From: Bettongia penicillata ogilbyi | Lineage: Eukaryota; Chordata; Mammalia; Diprotodontia; Potoroidae | DNA length: 64,000 nt | Reading direction: 5' to 3' | Assembly: GCA_023548195.1 (NCBI GenBank) | Contig: JAJHZJ010000413.1 | Coordinates: 14,257,941-14,321,940 of the forward strand | Shown: piece after piece, positions 1 through 10,569 of the stretch | Layout of the letters: each line of letters begins with the position of its first letter | Numbering within the stretch: position 1 is the stretch's first letter | Notes under the pieces: generated by a model | The model's input: only the letters and a program-made list of their open reading frames with translations | Told to the model about the DNA's origin: nothing | Database searches by the model: none | Program-made: the position numbers and the translations under genes

Positions 1-204
1 ATAATCCTTTTTAAAAAAATAGAAATCCTCTCTCGTCTTTGAGTTTTATTGAGCCAAAGTAACAAATGAGAGTAATAAATCTTTGAATCTTATGGGAAAA
101 GTGAATATAAGTCAAATTAGAGTCATAGGATTTTGAACAGGAAAGCTCGAACATTTATAGTATTTGGCCTTGGAAGTAGATCATCTATTTCAATATTTTT
201 ATTC
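1..204. other. AT-rich sequence, nothing recognised
   Basis: No repeat head, microsatellite or coding signal is recognisable here. Confidence 0.5.
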
Positions 205-312
205 AATAGTTGGGAAAACTGAGGCACAGGAAAAGAAACTAATATTATTACTCATTAAGTCATTCAGTAAGTTAGTGGCAGTATTTACACTAGGAGCAAA
301 GTTTCTCTTCTT
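205..312 (-). mobile_element. MIR-like SINE fragment, old
   Basis: GGGAAAACTGAGGCACAGG matches the antisense MIR core (GAGGAAACTGAGGCACAGAG). It is followed by a degenerate TTCAGTAAGTTAGTGGCAG (CAGCTAGTAAGTGGCAGAG in MIR). The tRNA-derived end is lost. Confidence 0.5.
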
Positions 313-547
313 GAAATGATAACTAAGTGGTAAAAAACAATTTCAGATTGATTCCTCAACTGCTTTATTGTGAACCACAGACACTGATACTTGCTATAAT
401 GTGACTGAGTGGCTTCGTTAACTACCGAGTAAAGTTGGAGAAAACATTACTTTTGCAAACTTGAAAAAAATAAGTCACTGTTAACAAACTGCTTAAACCC
501 TGCCCCTGCCAGAAAGAGAGTATCTGCAACAGCAAAGGGAGAGATTT

Positions 548-625
548 TGTAAGGAGATACAGGCAGTAAGTGTTTATGAAGCACTTGGTGTGTGCTAGGG
601 AAGCACTGTGTAGCTAGTTGGAGAT
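548..625 (-). mobile_element. L2 3'-end fragment, weak
   Basis: AGTGTTTATGAAGCACTTGG followed by GTGTGCTAGGGAAGCACTGTG resembles the antisense L2 tail (TTTATTGAGCACCTACTATGTGCCAGGCACTG, in pieces). It is short and diverged, so this is a tentative call. Confidence 0.3.
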
Positions 626-801
626 ATGTACATGATTGTGGCAGGTCACAATTAGAACTATCCCTGGAAGAGAAGTCATTTTTGTGTTCAAGAGGTAAAA
701 ACCTAGACTTTGGGTTTTCCAGGAAATTAAGGTTCCTCAGTCTCTTAAGCCAACAACACACCTGAGGGTGTTCAATATGAATTACAGGAACTCTGTGAAG
801 A

Positions 802-805
<4 letters not shown>

Positions 806-861
<56 letters not shown>

Positions 862-897
862 ACAGAAATGGAGATGAGAAAGGAAAAAAAAAAAAAA
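806..897. repeat. (CA)n microsatellite with adjacent A-run
   Basis: An almost pure CA array runs from 806 to 864 with one interruption near 855. A 14-A run follows at 884-897. The apparent reading frames across it (poly His-Thr on +, poly Cys-Val on -) are artefacts of the dinucleotide repeat. Confidence 0.97.
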
Positions 898-1361
898 GAC
901 CTGAGCCTGAGAAGGTTGGGCTACTAAGACAGAGAAACATTTGTAGCATAAATCCAAGACTTTTCTTATTCTGAAGTAATAAGATGAAGTTAAAGATGGG
1001 AACACTGAGTCTGAATATCAGGAAAATCTCCAGACAGCAAAATGGACTGAAATGTGGAGTCATCTCCCAAGGGGAGTGATGGAGATCTCAGGAGACTGAA
1101 ATATTTGAAAACCAGACTGGTCAGCACACAGAAAAAGAAAACAATACTCTTAGTCTTCTGAAAGACTGAAAAGTCACTGTTCTAGATGGATTGCGAAGAC
1201 TTCTCACCTGTATCAATTGGGACCTTCATCTAGATTCCATTCCAGATCATTCTGCTTCAGCACAACAGAGTTCAAAAGTCATCAATATTTAAATCTCGCT
1301 CCTTCCTCCTCCCAGGATCTCTGCCATTGTTTAGAAATGATATGTTGGCATCTCTCTTCCT

Positions 1362-1487
1362 ACTAGACTATAAGTTCCTTGAGGACCTATTTGCATCCAA
1401 TCTAAACTTGGTCGTGTTTATCCTAGCCTATCAGTGTTCTCCACATAATAGCCATTTAATGAAAGTGTGTTGGACTGAATAAAAATT
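1362..1487 (+). mobile_element. L2 LINE 3' end
   Basis: ATAAGTTCCTTGAGGACC, then ATCCTAGCCTATCAGTGTTC and CACATAATAGCCATTTAATG. These match, in order, the L2 3' UTR landmarks: CTCCTTGAGGGCAGGGAC, the CCCAGCGCTTAGCACAGTG block, and CACATAGTAGGCGCTTAATAAATG. Confidence 0.65.
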
Positions 1488-1884
1488 GTAAAGGACATGA
1501 AACAAACATGCATTTCCCTCCAAATAAATATTTCATCAATGAAGGAGAATACCGCTAAACATACAAATATCATGCTACATAAATGACTTGAGTGTTTTGT
1601 ATGTCAAATCAGTGCAAAGTTATACAAAAAATTACTAAAATGTCTTAAAAAAATTTAAATGCCATGATAACAGCATTTTTACTTTGTAATCAATTATAAT
1701 TTGTGAATTCAAAATTGAACCAAGATTCATACTTCATTCTTATCTAGACTCTCACCAGACTCCATGTCCTTCTGTTGGCCTTCTGCATTGCCATCCTGGA
1801 AAGTCTACACCCTTATGGACCCTTTTCTGCTTGCTGGTGATTCTCTCCTTAAGCCCACTATTTTTAGATGGACTCCAATCGTGT

Positions 1885-1980
1885 TTCACTTTACTCTCAT
1901 TTTACTCTCTCTCTAGACTCTACTTCTTTTCTTCCCTCTCTCCTGTTGCTTTCCTCCTTCTCTTTCCTCCAACTTTCCAG
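1885..1980. repeat. Pyrimidine-rich tract
   Basis: About 95 bases of almost pure C/T on the + strand, with clusters such as TTTACTCTCTCTCT. Two overlapping + reading frames here are low-complexity Ser/Leu/Phe artefacts. Confidence 0.7.
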
Positions 1981-2062
1981 GATGATTATAATGTGCTATC
2001 TCTTTTTTCCATTTGCATCCCCAGCTCTTAGCACACTGACAAGCACATAAATGCTCTATCAT
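1981..2062 (+). mobile_element. L2-like 3' tail, partial
   Basis: GCATCCCCAGCTCTTAGCAC then GACAAGCACATAAATGCTC follows the L2 terminal pattern (TATCCCCAGCGCTTAGCACAGTG...CACATAGTAGGCGCT). The upstream pyrimidine tract may be part of the same copy. Confidence 0.5.
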
Positions 2063-4234
2063 GTATCCCTGTACATCTTTTTCATGTGCAGTACATAATG
2101 AATAAGTTTCCTCATCCTCCAGATTTGAGTTATTGAGATGCTGCCATAACTTTCAGAATATGTTGGATGAGGTTAGGGCGAGTTTTGTAGTGAGTTTGAG
2201 TTAATTAGAGTTAACAAACTAGGACCTGAGATGATACTGTAGTGAGATTAAGGGATGATAAGTGAACCACCTCAGGGCTATGGAATATTTTTTTAAAACA
2301 AAATAAAACAAAACAAAAACAGAGGAAGGCATTTAGTGAACTGAGTAGATGTTCCATGTAACATTTATGGGAGGAACCTGTATAAAACTGCACAGGGTGA
2401 GAAACTCTGGATGGATCCCAATCTCTACCACTGGAGATAGTACCCAGATCACACATCCATCAAAGAATCTACATCATCAAAGAAAGATCTGTCAGCTGAA
2501 AAATGTCTACCAGAATGATTTTGGAGGAGGAACCAGGTCGTTTTCTTCCTGGGCTTTACATTTCTGGAGCGTGGCCAAATTTTATCTCAGAGTGAAAAAA
2601 TGTCAGGATATTGACTCCATTTTATTTTATATTGCTAAGTTACCAAATATTTTGGCTCTCTTAACTAAGGGAATTGTAATGGTTAATGGTCCTGAGGGAG
2701 ATTAAAAAAGAAAAACCCGTACTGGACTATCATTTTCCTTATATATCTGCTCTGGATATAGTAAAGGCTAATTTTATAAAATTAAGTAAGTGGCTTTTCC
2801 CCTCATTTTGAAGTATTAGTTATAATTTATTTGGTATCATCATGTTGTTTGTTAAATTCTGTTTAGAAAGGGAGGAAATAGTTTATGTTTTAATATACTA
2901 TATATTCCTATTCTGAAAAAAACCCCAACACCTAGGGAAATGAATGAAACACACCATTTGTCACTAATCTGCCAGGGTGGAAAAGGCTTTTGGGTGGAGT
3001 GTGTAGATGATGGATTTTGTTAAATTGTACTAGCAAGAGGATTATGAAGAATGATGATGGAGTGAAATACCTGAGAGATACTTTGATGTACTGGAATTGA
3101 TATTAGAGCCCCATGAGGAGGCTCCTTTTAGTTGAATATTTAGAATCCTTTCTGTGCGGACAGTTTTGAATCCTAATTTTGAAAAATGATACCAATCCGT
3201 GAAATCTCTTGGTTATTACTTCAAAAGTCTATAAAGGAGATCAGTTAGAAAATCCAGGATTAACAGGCACAGACCCACTTATCTAAACAGATTCTACAAG
3301 AGGTAAGCTAAAAATTGGGAAACAGAGGCATAGGTCACGCAAATGGTTCTCTTGGCTTACCAGTAGATCTTTTAAAATGCAATCTCAATTTTGAAAATGA
3401 AGGTGGGCTCATAATGTTCAGAGTTCTTCCATGTTTTGTATAATGAATGGAATTGAGAACCTGTGTGAGACCAAACACAAGTTCATGCCTGCCCCCTCAT
3501 AGCTAGGCTTCCTATGATTCAACAAACAGATCCACAAATCCTCTGCCTTCTTCCTTCTTAACTATGGCTGGATTCTATTTAAATACTTCTACAGATGGGA
3601 ATTTGGTCTAAGGCAGGTCCATCTTGGAGACCATCCAAGAGCACCAAGAGTTTCTCTTCATAAGGCAAGGACCACTACAAGTTTATCCTAAAATACGGAC
3701 CCTGAGGACTGCTACAGCAGTGAATTCCAGTGTGAGCATTGACATTTCCTCATTTGTCCTCATTATTTGGCTGGAGTCCTACCTTCCCTACACTGCTTAA
3801 GCTGCTGGCTTAATGTGTATAACTAGGTTGCCATGGAATAGACCAAAACTTTGTATGTTTCTGTGATTAAATAAGAATCTCTTGGAATGTGTCAGTTTGG
3901 TGTTTCCTCCCCACCCCCACTCCCTTTAGTCCTTTTCTCCACGTCTTTTCCATCTTCAAGAACATCACAAGGGATGAAAACGGAAATGCAGCAGCTGCTC
4001 ATTTGGTAAAATATTTATGCTAGTCATCTATGTATAGAGGCAATGGTAAATTCTTACCTGAAGATTTCAAAGTCAGCTATGTATTCTATCTTATTGAAGT
4101 CAAATCCTAACTTGGTGAAAAAGAAAGATGACCAGAAGAGAGAAAACAGGGCAGAAAACTAGTAATGATTTTTTTAATGCTTTTATAAATATTTAGCTTT
4201 CACTATAATATATTGGATTCATGGCACTGAAGGT
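2063..4234. other. Long stretch without recognised gene or repeat
   Basis: Mostly unique-looking sequence. An A-rich patch lies at 2288-2325. The region 3700-3930 has an ATTAAATAAGAATCT block followed by a C-rich CCTCCCCACCCCCACTCCC stretch, loosely like the end of a retroviral LTR. No terminal repeats or primer-binding site support that reading. The + reading frame at 2349-2705 has no recognisable domain. Confidence 0.45.
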
Positions 4235-4297
4235 AGAGGGGTTATATAACCCTTTGCTTTACAGATGGGGAAACTGAAGCTCAAAAAGGTGAATGTT
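4235..4297 (-). mobile_element. MIR core fragment
   Basis: TTTACAGATGGGGAAACTGA then AGCTCAAAAAGGT is the antisense MIR core. Both ends are lost in A/T-rich sequence. Confidence 0.5.
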
Positions 4298-4380
4298 AAA
4301 ATAATAATGATAATGTAAGCTTATACTTACAAGCTACATGGAAAACACAAACATTACAATAACAAATGCATGACATTTAG

Positions 4381-4557
4381 GAAGATGATCATAGATTGAG
4401 AACTGGAAGGGTCTTTCAAGAGGCCATCTAATCCAAATCCTTCATTTTATGGATGAAAAACTGAGGCCAAGAGAGGTTTGGGGACTTATCCAAATTTGAA
4501 CCACAGTCCTCTAACTTTGAACCCAAAATATTTTCCACTGTATCACAGTTCCTATTG
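4381..4557 (-). mobile_element. MIR3 SINE, nearly complete
   Basis: It starts with GATCATAGATTGAGAACTGG, AAGGGTCTTTCAAGAGGCC and ATCTAATCCAAATCCTTCAT, the antisense MIR3/L3 shared tail. The core ATGGATGAAAAACTGAGGCC follows. It ends in the tRNA-derived part, TCCTCTAACTTTGAACCC and TTTTCCACTGTATCACAG. Confidence 0.78.
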
Positions 4558-4587
4558 AGGGCAAGACAGAGCTTGGAGGAGAACCCC

Positions 4588-4683
4588 AAAGGACAGGGAC
4601 TGTCTTCATTTTTTTCCTTGTAACCCTAGCACCTAGGAGATGGTCTTGTACCATAGATACTTGAATGCCTCTTGCATAAAATC
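4588..4683 (+). mobile_element. L2 LINE 3' tail
   Basis: AAGGACAGGGACTGTCTTC, then GTAACCCTAGCACCTAGGAG and TACTTGAATGCC, in L2 3' UTR order. It lies between the MIR3 copy and a MIR remnant. Confidence 0.55.
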
Positions 4684-4699
4684 CAATCGAATTGAAGCA

Positions 4700-4783
4700 G
4701 TCCGAAGCCACACAGAGAGCAAAGGATGGATGTTTACCTTGAACCCAGGCCTTCTGACTCCAAGCTCTACCACTAACCTATGA
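4700..4783 (-). mobile_element. MIR tRNA-end remnant
   Basis: GCCACACAGAGAGCAAAGG then TTGAACCCAGGCCTTCTGAC and TCCAAGCTCTACCACTAACC is the antisense tRNA-derived half of a MIR-family SINE. Confidence 0.55.
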
Positions 4784-5142
4784 TGTCTTCCCTTACTACC
4801 ATCTGACAGTAAACCTGGAAGGGCATTGATTGGCATGCTCATTTTGTAGGTCACACGCTGAAATAAAACAACCAAACAACAAACTAGTGATCTTAGAATG
4901 TTATATATAAAAGTTTTCTTTCCTTTATTGGAAATATTTGCTTTGCCTTTGTTACTAAAATTATTATTGTTCTCTAAAATTTTATTGCACATGTAAATTT
5001 TCATGGTGGTCGGTTTGAGGATTTAGAGGAATATCGTTTTAAAATGTTCATCTCTGCATGCCTCAGATTCCTAGAAAGTGAGAAAATGGCACTAGATCGG
5101 CCCTGGGATGGCTTAAGATGCTTAGGATTGGACCTTGGAGGC
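4784..5142. other. No recognised element
   Basis: Unique-looking sequence. TGCCTCAGATTCCTAGAAAG near 5055 faintly recalls a sense MIR3 core but is too diverged to call. Confidence 0.4.
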
Positions 5143-5186
5143 TGTGTCATTTATCCTCCTCATTTTAAGGAGGGGGAAACTAAGCA
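5143..5186 (-). mobile_element. MIR fragment, left half of a split copy
   Basis: CTCCTCATTTTAAGGAGGGG then GAAACTAAGC is the antisense MIR core. It breaks off where L1 sequence begins. The rest of the same SINE resumes after the L1 at 5893. Confidence 0.6.
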
Positions 5187-5892
5187 ATTTGGAACTATGC
5201 CCAAAGAGCTATAAAAACATGCATACCCTTCAGTCCAGCAATACTGTTTCTAGGGTTGTATCCCAAAGAGATCATAAAAATGGGAAATGGACCCATATGT
5301 ACAGAAATATAGCAGCTCTTTTTGTGGGAGCCAAGAACTGGAAATCAAGGGGGTGCCCATCCATTGGAGGATGGCTGAACAAGTTGTGATATATGAATGT
5401 AATGAAATACTATTCTGCTATAAGAAATGAGCAGGCAAACTTTGAAAAACCTGAAAAGACTTATATGAACTGATGCTGAGTGAAGTGAGCAGAACCAGGA
5501 GAACACTGCACACAGTAACAGCCACAATGTGTGATGACTGATTTTGATGGATGTAGCTCTTCTCAGCAATGCAAGATCCTAAAGCAATTCCAAAGGACTC
5601 ATGATGGAAAATGACATCCACATCCAGAGAAAGAGCTATGAAGTTGAAAAGTAGAGCAAAGTAGACTATTTTCTTTTTGTTTTATTTTGTTTTCTTTTTC
5701 ATGGTCTCTCCCTTTTGTTAAAATTCTTCTTTGCAACATGACTAATGTGAAAACGTTGGGCAAAATGTTGAGGAAAAAATGAGCCTGTGTAGAGCCCATA
5801 TCAGATTGCATGCCATCTTGGGGAAGAAGGGGGGAGAATTTAAAACTTATGAAAGTGAATGCTTAAGATTAAAAATAAATATATTAATAAAT
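5187..5892 (+). mobile_element. L1 LINE, 5'-truncated: end of ORF2 plus 3' UTR
   Basis: Frame 1 of the first 200 bases still reads like the C-terminal end of L1 ORF2 (IAALFVGAKNWK, GCPSIGGWLNKL, stop, then MKYYSAIRNE). This part parallels the CPSMIDWIKK and MEYYAAIK segments of mammalian L1 ORF2. The marsupial L1 3' region follows: TGAGTGAAGTGAGCAGAACC at about 5476, ACATGACTAATGTGAAAACG at 5736, GCATGCCATCTTGGGGAAG at 5808, and AATTTAAAACTTATGAAAGTG near 5838. It ends in AAATAAATATATTAATAAAT. The ORF2 remnant carries stops and cannot function. The copy interrupts a MIR. Confidence 0.88.
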
Positions 5893-6003
5893 GGGAAAAC
5901 AAACAGATAAAAAAAAGGTGACAAGTGTCAAAGGCAGGAGTTGAACCTATACCTTCTGATTGCAAAGATAATATTTGCTCTAACTTATCTTGCTGCAGGT
6001 CTC
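5893..6003 (-). mobile_element. MIR fragment, right half of a split copy
   Basis: GGGAAAACAAACAGAT, then GGTGACAAGTGTCAAAGGC and AGGAGTTGAACCTATACC, then TTCTGATTGCAAAG. This continues the antisense MIR that stops at 5186. Its first 13 bases resemble 5174-5186 (10 of 13), as expected of a target-site duplication. Confidence 0.6.
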
Positions 6004-7008
6004 ATATTTTAAAGATAGAGTTCATTTTGGAGAATCTCCATAGTTTAGGTCTCTAAGAGATATAGGTGGGGAAGGACGGGGAATGAGTATATATTCTGAT
6101 GACTATCTAGAGCACTTAAGTCACTTAACCCTAAGTCACTTAAGTCAGAAAAGGAATGAAATATGAACCTGTCTGACAAGAAATCCAACTTTTAACACAA
6201 AGCTTTAATCTTAATAAAGAAGAGAATTACACACATAGAATGAAAAAAAGAAATCAGCAACTTTCATTACTTGAAAAACTTGTCCTTGATGCAACTCTTA
6301 AGGAATATGCAAATTTAGTTGTGAGAAGAAAAATTGTATTGTAGAGAAGGGCTGCACACTACCCACTACCTGTACTTCTCATTACTAAATCAATTGAAAG
6401 CTTTTTTTTTTTTTTGTGGGGAGTTAGAGTATATGGCGGTAGGGGAGAGGGAATTCCTGAATATTTTTACATACACTTGCTTTGAAGAATGATATATGTT
6501 ACTACATGTAAGGTAAATGTTTTCTATCTTGCCAGACAATGTGATTTAATCTGAAAAGGCTGTAAGTATTTCTGCCCCCAGCTAAACACACCCACATATG
6601 CAGCAACTTCAGTGACAAGAGTTCTCTTGCCTTTCTATCTTTTGGTAGGTAATTGGTGCATTTGAATAAAGCAAAATCATGTGCTCACACTTCTTTTTCA
6701 CTTGGGTTCCTAAATGGGTTCTGGAATGTTGGAACAAGACTTGCTTGACTCCAGTTTGTCCTGTCTTTAACTCAGGATGAAGTCTTGCGCTTTCTGGGTT
6801 TTCCTTATGTAAACTATGACAAAGAAGTTGATGGACTTACCCAAGATCCCTTGGAAAACTAGTCACCAAGCCAAGAATCCTGCACTATATAAACACCTCC
6901 CCGGCTCACCCCCTGAAACATGAGAAATTTAATAACACTGTCCTCTTCCAACCTGTATCTTCTCCACTATACCTAGTCCAACCTAACCGGAATAAGATAA
7001 TTTGGTAC
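6004..7008. other. No gene; T-run and motif cluster only
   Basis: A 14-T run lies at 6402-6415. Three CACTTAA heptamers fall within 6113-6147 (see findings). The rest is unassigned. Confidence 0.45.
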
Positions 7009-7185
7009 TAAAGAAAAGCACTGGTTTGGAGCCCTTGGGAGCTCAGTTCAGATCTTCCTTTGTCATGCACTCCCTATGTGACCTCCGACAGGTCACTTAA
7101 CCTCTTTATGCCTTCTGTCCTCATCTATAAAATGAGATGGTTTCTATGACCCCTTCCAGATCTGAATTTAAGACTCTAGCTAGGT
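7009..7185 (+). mobile_element. MIR3 SINE, nearly complete
   Basis: The tRNA-like head is AAGAAAAGCACTGGTTTGGA. The core is CTATGTGACCTCCGACAGGT then CACTTAACCTCTTTATGCC, and TCATCTATAAAATGAGATGG follows. The L3-like tail is TATGACCCCTTCCAGATCTG. Confidence 0.8.
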
Positions 7186-7392
7186 AGATGAAATTCTCCT
7201 CTTTTCTCAGTTGTTATCAAAATAGATGAAATATTTTATTACAATTAAAGTAATCTCTCAAATGGGGGATCTGCCAGGATATTTTAGACTGGATCTCCTA
7301 ACCCTGAAAATCCATCCTGATCACAGCTGACAATTCAGACCACGTAGCTGGAGATTCAATTTGTGAATCTGACAGTTTTACTGTAGTTAGAT

Positions 7393-7492
7393 GGTAATTG
7401 ATAATGATGATAATGATAGCTAGCATTTATATAGTGTCAGATAGGTGCTAAGCACTTTACAAATATTATCTCTTCTGATCCCAAGAACACAG
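7393..7492 (-). mobile_element. MIR (THER1-like) SINE fragment
   Basis: GATAGCTAGCATTTATATAG, then GGTGCTAAGCACTTTACAAA and TATTATCTCTTCTGATCCC. This is the antisense 3' end of the marsupial MIR variant. The core is missing. Confidence 0.75.
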
Positions 7493-7534
7493 CTTAGAAA
7501 TCTTCAATGTATCCCAAGCTGATCAATCAGCATT

Positions 7535-7766
7535 AGCAATAATGAAAGCTAGCATTTTAAGGTTTGCAAAATACTTTACAAACATTAGCTCATTTTATCT
7601 TCACAGTAATTCTGGGGAATTAAGTGCTATTACTATCCCCATGTTATACTTGAGGAAACAGAGGTGAAGTGACTTGCCTAAGGTCACATGGTCAGTAAGT
7701 ATCTGAGGTTAGATTTGAACTTAAATCTTCCTGACTCCAGACCACTGAGCTAGCTAGTATCCAGGT
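7535..7766 (-). mobile_element. MIR (THER1-like) SINE, near full length
   Basis: AAAGCTAGCATTTTAAGGTT, TGCAAAATACTTTACAAAC, TATCCCCATGTTATACTTGA, GGTCACATGGTCAGTAAG, GGTTAGATTTGAACTTAAAT and CTTCCTGACTCCAGACCACT, in the expected order. It follows directly on a second partial copy of the same orientation. Confidence 0.85.
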
Positions 7767-8369
7767 AAGGGAAAGAATATAACAGCTGGATTTTGGACTA
7801 CGAAAGCAAGTATCCAGGTGACCAAGAGCAACTCATTGATGATAACAGTGTCTTAGACCAAGTTCAATTTTTTTTTCCTCTGGGGTCTCAGTTTTAGTGG
7901 AAAAACTCTTATCAGTAAAATGCTTTGATTTTACCTTGGCAGTGACAACAATTAGCAGATATAGCCTTAGACCACCCCCCAAAACAACAGCAACACTTTT
8001 GGAAAATATACCTACATTTTTATTCAATGAGGGCTCTGCCTTTAGGTACATAACATGATAGAATTTATCTTTTTAAGATTTTGAAACCTTGTTTATTTGG
8101 GCATATACTTTGCTTAGATGGAGTCTTTCCCCATCGAGGCAATTCCTCTCCTTATAGATGAAATTACTCAAAATAAATCCCCTCAAGGGAAATACTTTGT
8201 CTTAGAGGTGGGTTTTTCTGGTTCATCTCCCAAGGATGCTGGGCTATAATATCTTTTTTTATTCTTTCAGATTTACTCAATTTGAGATGCATTGGTGAGG
8301 GATCCTCTAGTTCTGAAATGACATTGGCCTTAATCGAATCTCTTTCACAGTAGGAAAGTGTTTTGTTCT
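7767..8369. other. No recognised element
   Basis: No repeat family recognised. The - strand reading frames at 7833-8051 and 8164-8469 have no recognisable domain; the second runs into the L3 fragment. Confidence 0.4.
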
Positions 8370-8828
8370 GGCAAGGGTATTGTGTCCAGTTATGGGCACC
8401 ACGGTTTATAAAAGATATTGAAAAACTGAAGTGACTAGAAAGTATGGTAAGAAGACTGGGGAAAAACAAGTCATATGAAGAATAGTTGAAAGAACTGGGA
8501 ATGTTTAGCCAGAAAAGAGAAGATTCAGGGAGGAGTTACTAAAGTACCCTAAAAGACTATCCAATGGAAGGGCTGCACTATGGAAGTTTGTGGACTAGAT
8601 TTAAACAAGAGTAGAAGCTGACTAGCTGCATATTTAGGTTTGATGTAAGGAGACACTTCCAAAAGTGGAATGGACATCCTTGGGAATTAGTAGATTTTTT
8701 ACAACTGGAGGTCTTCAAGCAAAGGCTTGGTCATTATTTGTTGGGTGAGCTGTAGGAGGGATACTTTTTCAGATGTGGGTTGGCCAGGATGACCAAGAAG
8801 TCTCAATCCTGAAATTCTATGATTCTTT
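8370..8828 (+). mobile_element. L3/CR1-type LINE 3' end
   Basis: GTGTCCAGTTATGGGCACCA, AAAGAACTGGGAATGTTTAG, GTTTGATGTAAGGAGACAC, CCAAAAGTGGAATGGACATC, CTGGAGGTCTTCAAGCAAAG and a final CTGAAATTCTATGATTCTT. This is the ordered layout of the CR1/L3 ORF2 end and tail. It is about 450 bases long and ends in the family's typical ATTCTATGATTCT. Confidence 0.85.
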
Positions 8829-9299
8829 TGTACCTCTAAATAATAAACACTTTACTGGTAACCACAAATGATTTTGATCCTTGTATAGTTTGGGGCAATA
8901 AATGAAGGATATCATGTTTTAGTTTCCTATTTTCAGGGACATCTTTAGAATTAGCAGAGTATTGGCCCCTGTTCTATTATTTTCTAAAGGATTTGGAACT
9001 GGAAACAGGACAGATACTTATTTTTTAGAAGACAGATATTGTCATATGTCCTTGATACACTTTCCAATAATTGAAAGTGCTTCAAAATTTTGAAAAAAAA
9101 AAACAAAAACAACCTCTTTCGGGACAAGCCTTGCCTTAAATCCTCCAAATTATAGTACATTTTCTTTCAAAGAGATATAGTATAAAGTCAGAGCTACTAT
9201 AAGGAATTTGGTACATAGGTAAAAAAATACAATAAAAAATCAGAACCTCTGGCATTTGAGTACAGTTGATACAATGCTAGATTTGGGCCAATGCTAGAT
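8829..9299. other. No recognised element; A-run and tandem duplication
   Basis: An A-rich run lies at 9092-9110. At 9272-9303 a 17-base unit beginning CAATGCTAGATTT occurs twice in tandem. Confidence 0.5.
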
Positions 9300-9460
9300 T
9301 TAGGTGTTAATTATTAGCACTGTGACCTTGGGCAGATCACAACCTCTCTGAGCCACAGTACAATAAAACTTTAGCACTTACTTCCTTGGGTTGTTTTGAG
9401 ACTTAAGTGATATAATGTATATGGAGCATTACATGAATATTGGCTATTATTCACAGTGTC
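9300..9460 (+). mobile_element. MIR SINE
   Basis: ATTAGCACTGTGACCTTGGG, then CAGATCACAACCTCTCTGAG, then the sense MIR 3' part CTTGGGTTGTTTTGAGAC and AAGTGATATAATGTATATG. Confidence 0.7.
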
Positions 9461-9597
9461 ATTGCAACTCCTGAGTGTTACTGTCCACCCCCTGCCCCAA
9501 TGTGGGCATCTTAAACCAACCCCCAACACTTTCTGAAATTCAAAATGTCACCCAAAGAATAAAAAGAAATAAATATCCACATGAAGGAAGAGTATCA

Positions 9598-9783
9598 CTG
9601 TATCCTAGACTATGAACTAGAAGGGACCTTAGAGGTCACTGAGTCTAATACCTTTATTTTTCAGTTGAGAACACTAAATCTGAGAGATATTAGGTGATTT
9701 TTCTGGAATCACACAGCTAAGTGTCAAGACAGGATTTGAGACTCTTTCTTCCTAACTCAAAATCCGGCATTCTATTTACAAAA
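9598..9783 (-). mobile_element. MIR3 SINE, nearly complete
   Basis: GAACTAGAAGGGACCTTAGA, GGTCACTGAGTCTAATACC, TTTTCAGTTGAGAACACTAA, ATCACACAGCTAAGTGTCAA and CAGGATTTGAGACTC, in antisense MIR3 order. Confidence 0.78.
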
Positions 9784-10259
9784 AAAGGGATAGCTATAGA
9801 GTAGATCCTTGGTATTCAATGATAGCCTTGTAATGGCTTGTTTTAGCAAGCTAAAAAAAAAATGTCAACTCTACATGAATGCTGAATAATTAGTAGGAAG
9901 AGGTGAGGTTAGGGAAAATCGAGGCTACTTTGTTTTGAGTGGTTCGTCCTTCCTTCTCAAGTCTGAAGTTCATTCAGTTTTCACAACTTCCGTCCTACTC
10001 AGGACTTTGAAGGAAGTCAGAAGGCAAAGCCCTTTTCTGGAACCTAGGAATGACAGCTGTGACTCCACCCAACCTCAACGGATGTTTATGTACTGTAGAA
10101 GCACTGGCCAATGATTTCCATCACTACCGCCATTTATATCAAAGGTATTTTGTTGGGAGGAGACACAGGAAAAGTAAAAACCTGTATACCTATAATCTCT
10201 TTCATTTGGCGGGGTGATGAGGGGAAATGGATTAAACCTAGTTGACTGAGGGCCCTAAA
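9784..10259. other. No recognised element
   Basis: Unique-looking sequence with no coding signal. GTGGTTCGTCCTTCCTTCTC near 9940 lacks any repeat context. Confidence 0.4.
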
Positions 10260-10545
10260 CTCCACTGAACAACATTCTGATGTAGATGAGGTAATGATTT
10301 CTTTCTCTTTATTTTATTAATAGGCCTACCAACAACAACCCAAATGTTTTGAACATGATTCACTGGACGAAGAACTCAAGCAAATTTTTGGTTGCTCTTG
10401 CAACAGAGCATTTTAATGAATATAAAATAAACATCACATTCACTCCTCTTTTATGGGCCTCTACCTTGGTAGTTATCTGGCCATCTGAAGCTCAAAATAT
10501 CTATTTAATGATGCAAATAAGTTAGTACGCACCCAGACACCTTCA
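10260..10545. promoter_or_regulatory. Candidate conserved non-coding block
   Basis: Repeat-free. It contains a 14-bp RFX X-box-like palindrome at 10391-10404 (GTTGCTCTTGCAAC) and a perfect POU octamer ATGCAAAT at 10511-10518, with TATTTAATG-type A/T motifs around them. Conservation is inferred from texture only. Confidence 0.3.
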
Positions 10546-10569
10546 GTAAGTGAACTGGCCTGGAAAAAT

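Noticed and set aside
447..863. 138-codon minus-strand ORF beginning with poly Cys-Val
   Set aside because: The N-terminus is the CA microsatellite read on the other strand. The rest has no domain or splice context.
3700..3960. Endogenous retrovirus
   Set aside because: No paired LTRs, primer-binding site or gag/pol/env-like frame; left only as a low-interest note.
5135..5389. 84-codon plus-strand ORF
   Set aside because: The C-terminal half is the decayed end of L1 ORF2 and the N-terminal part is MIR and junction sequence; not a host gene.
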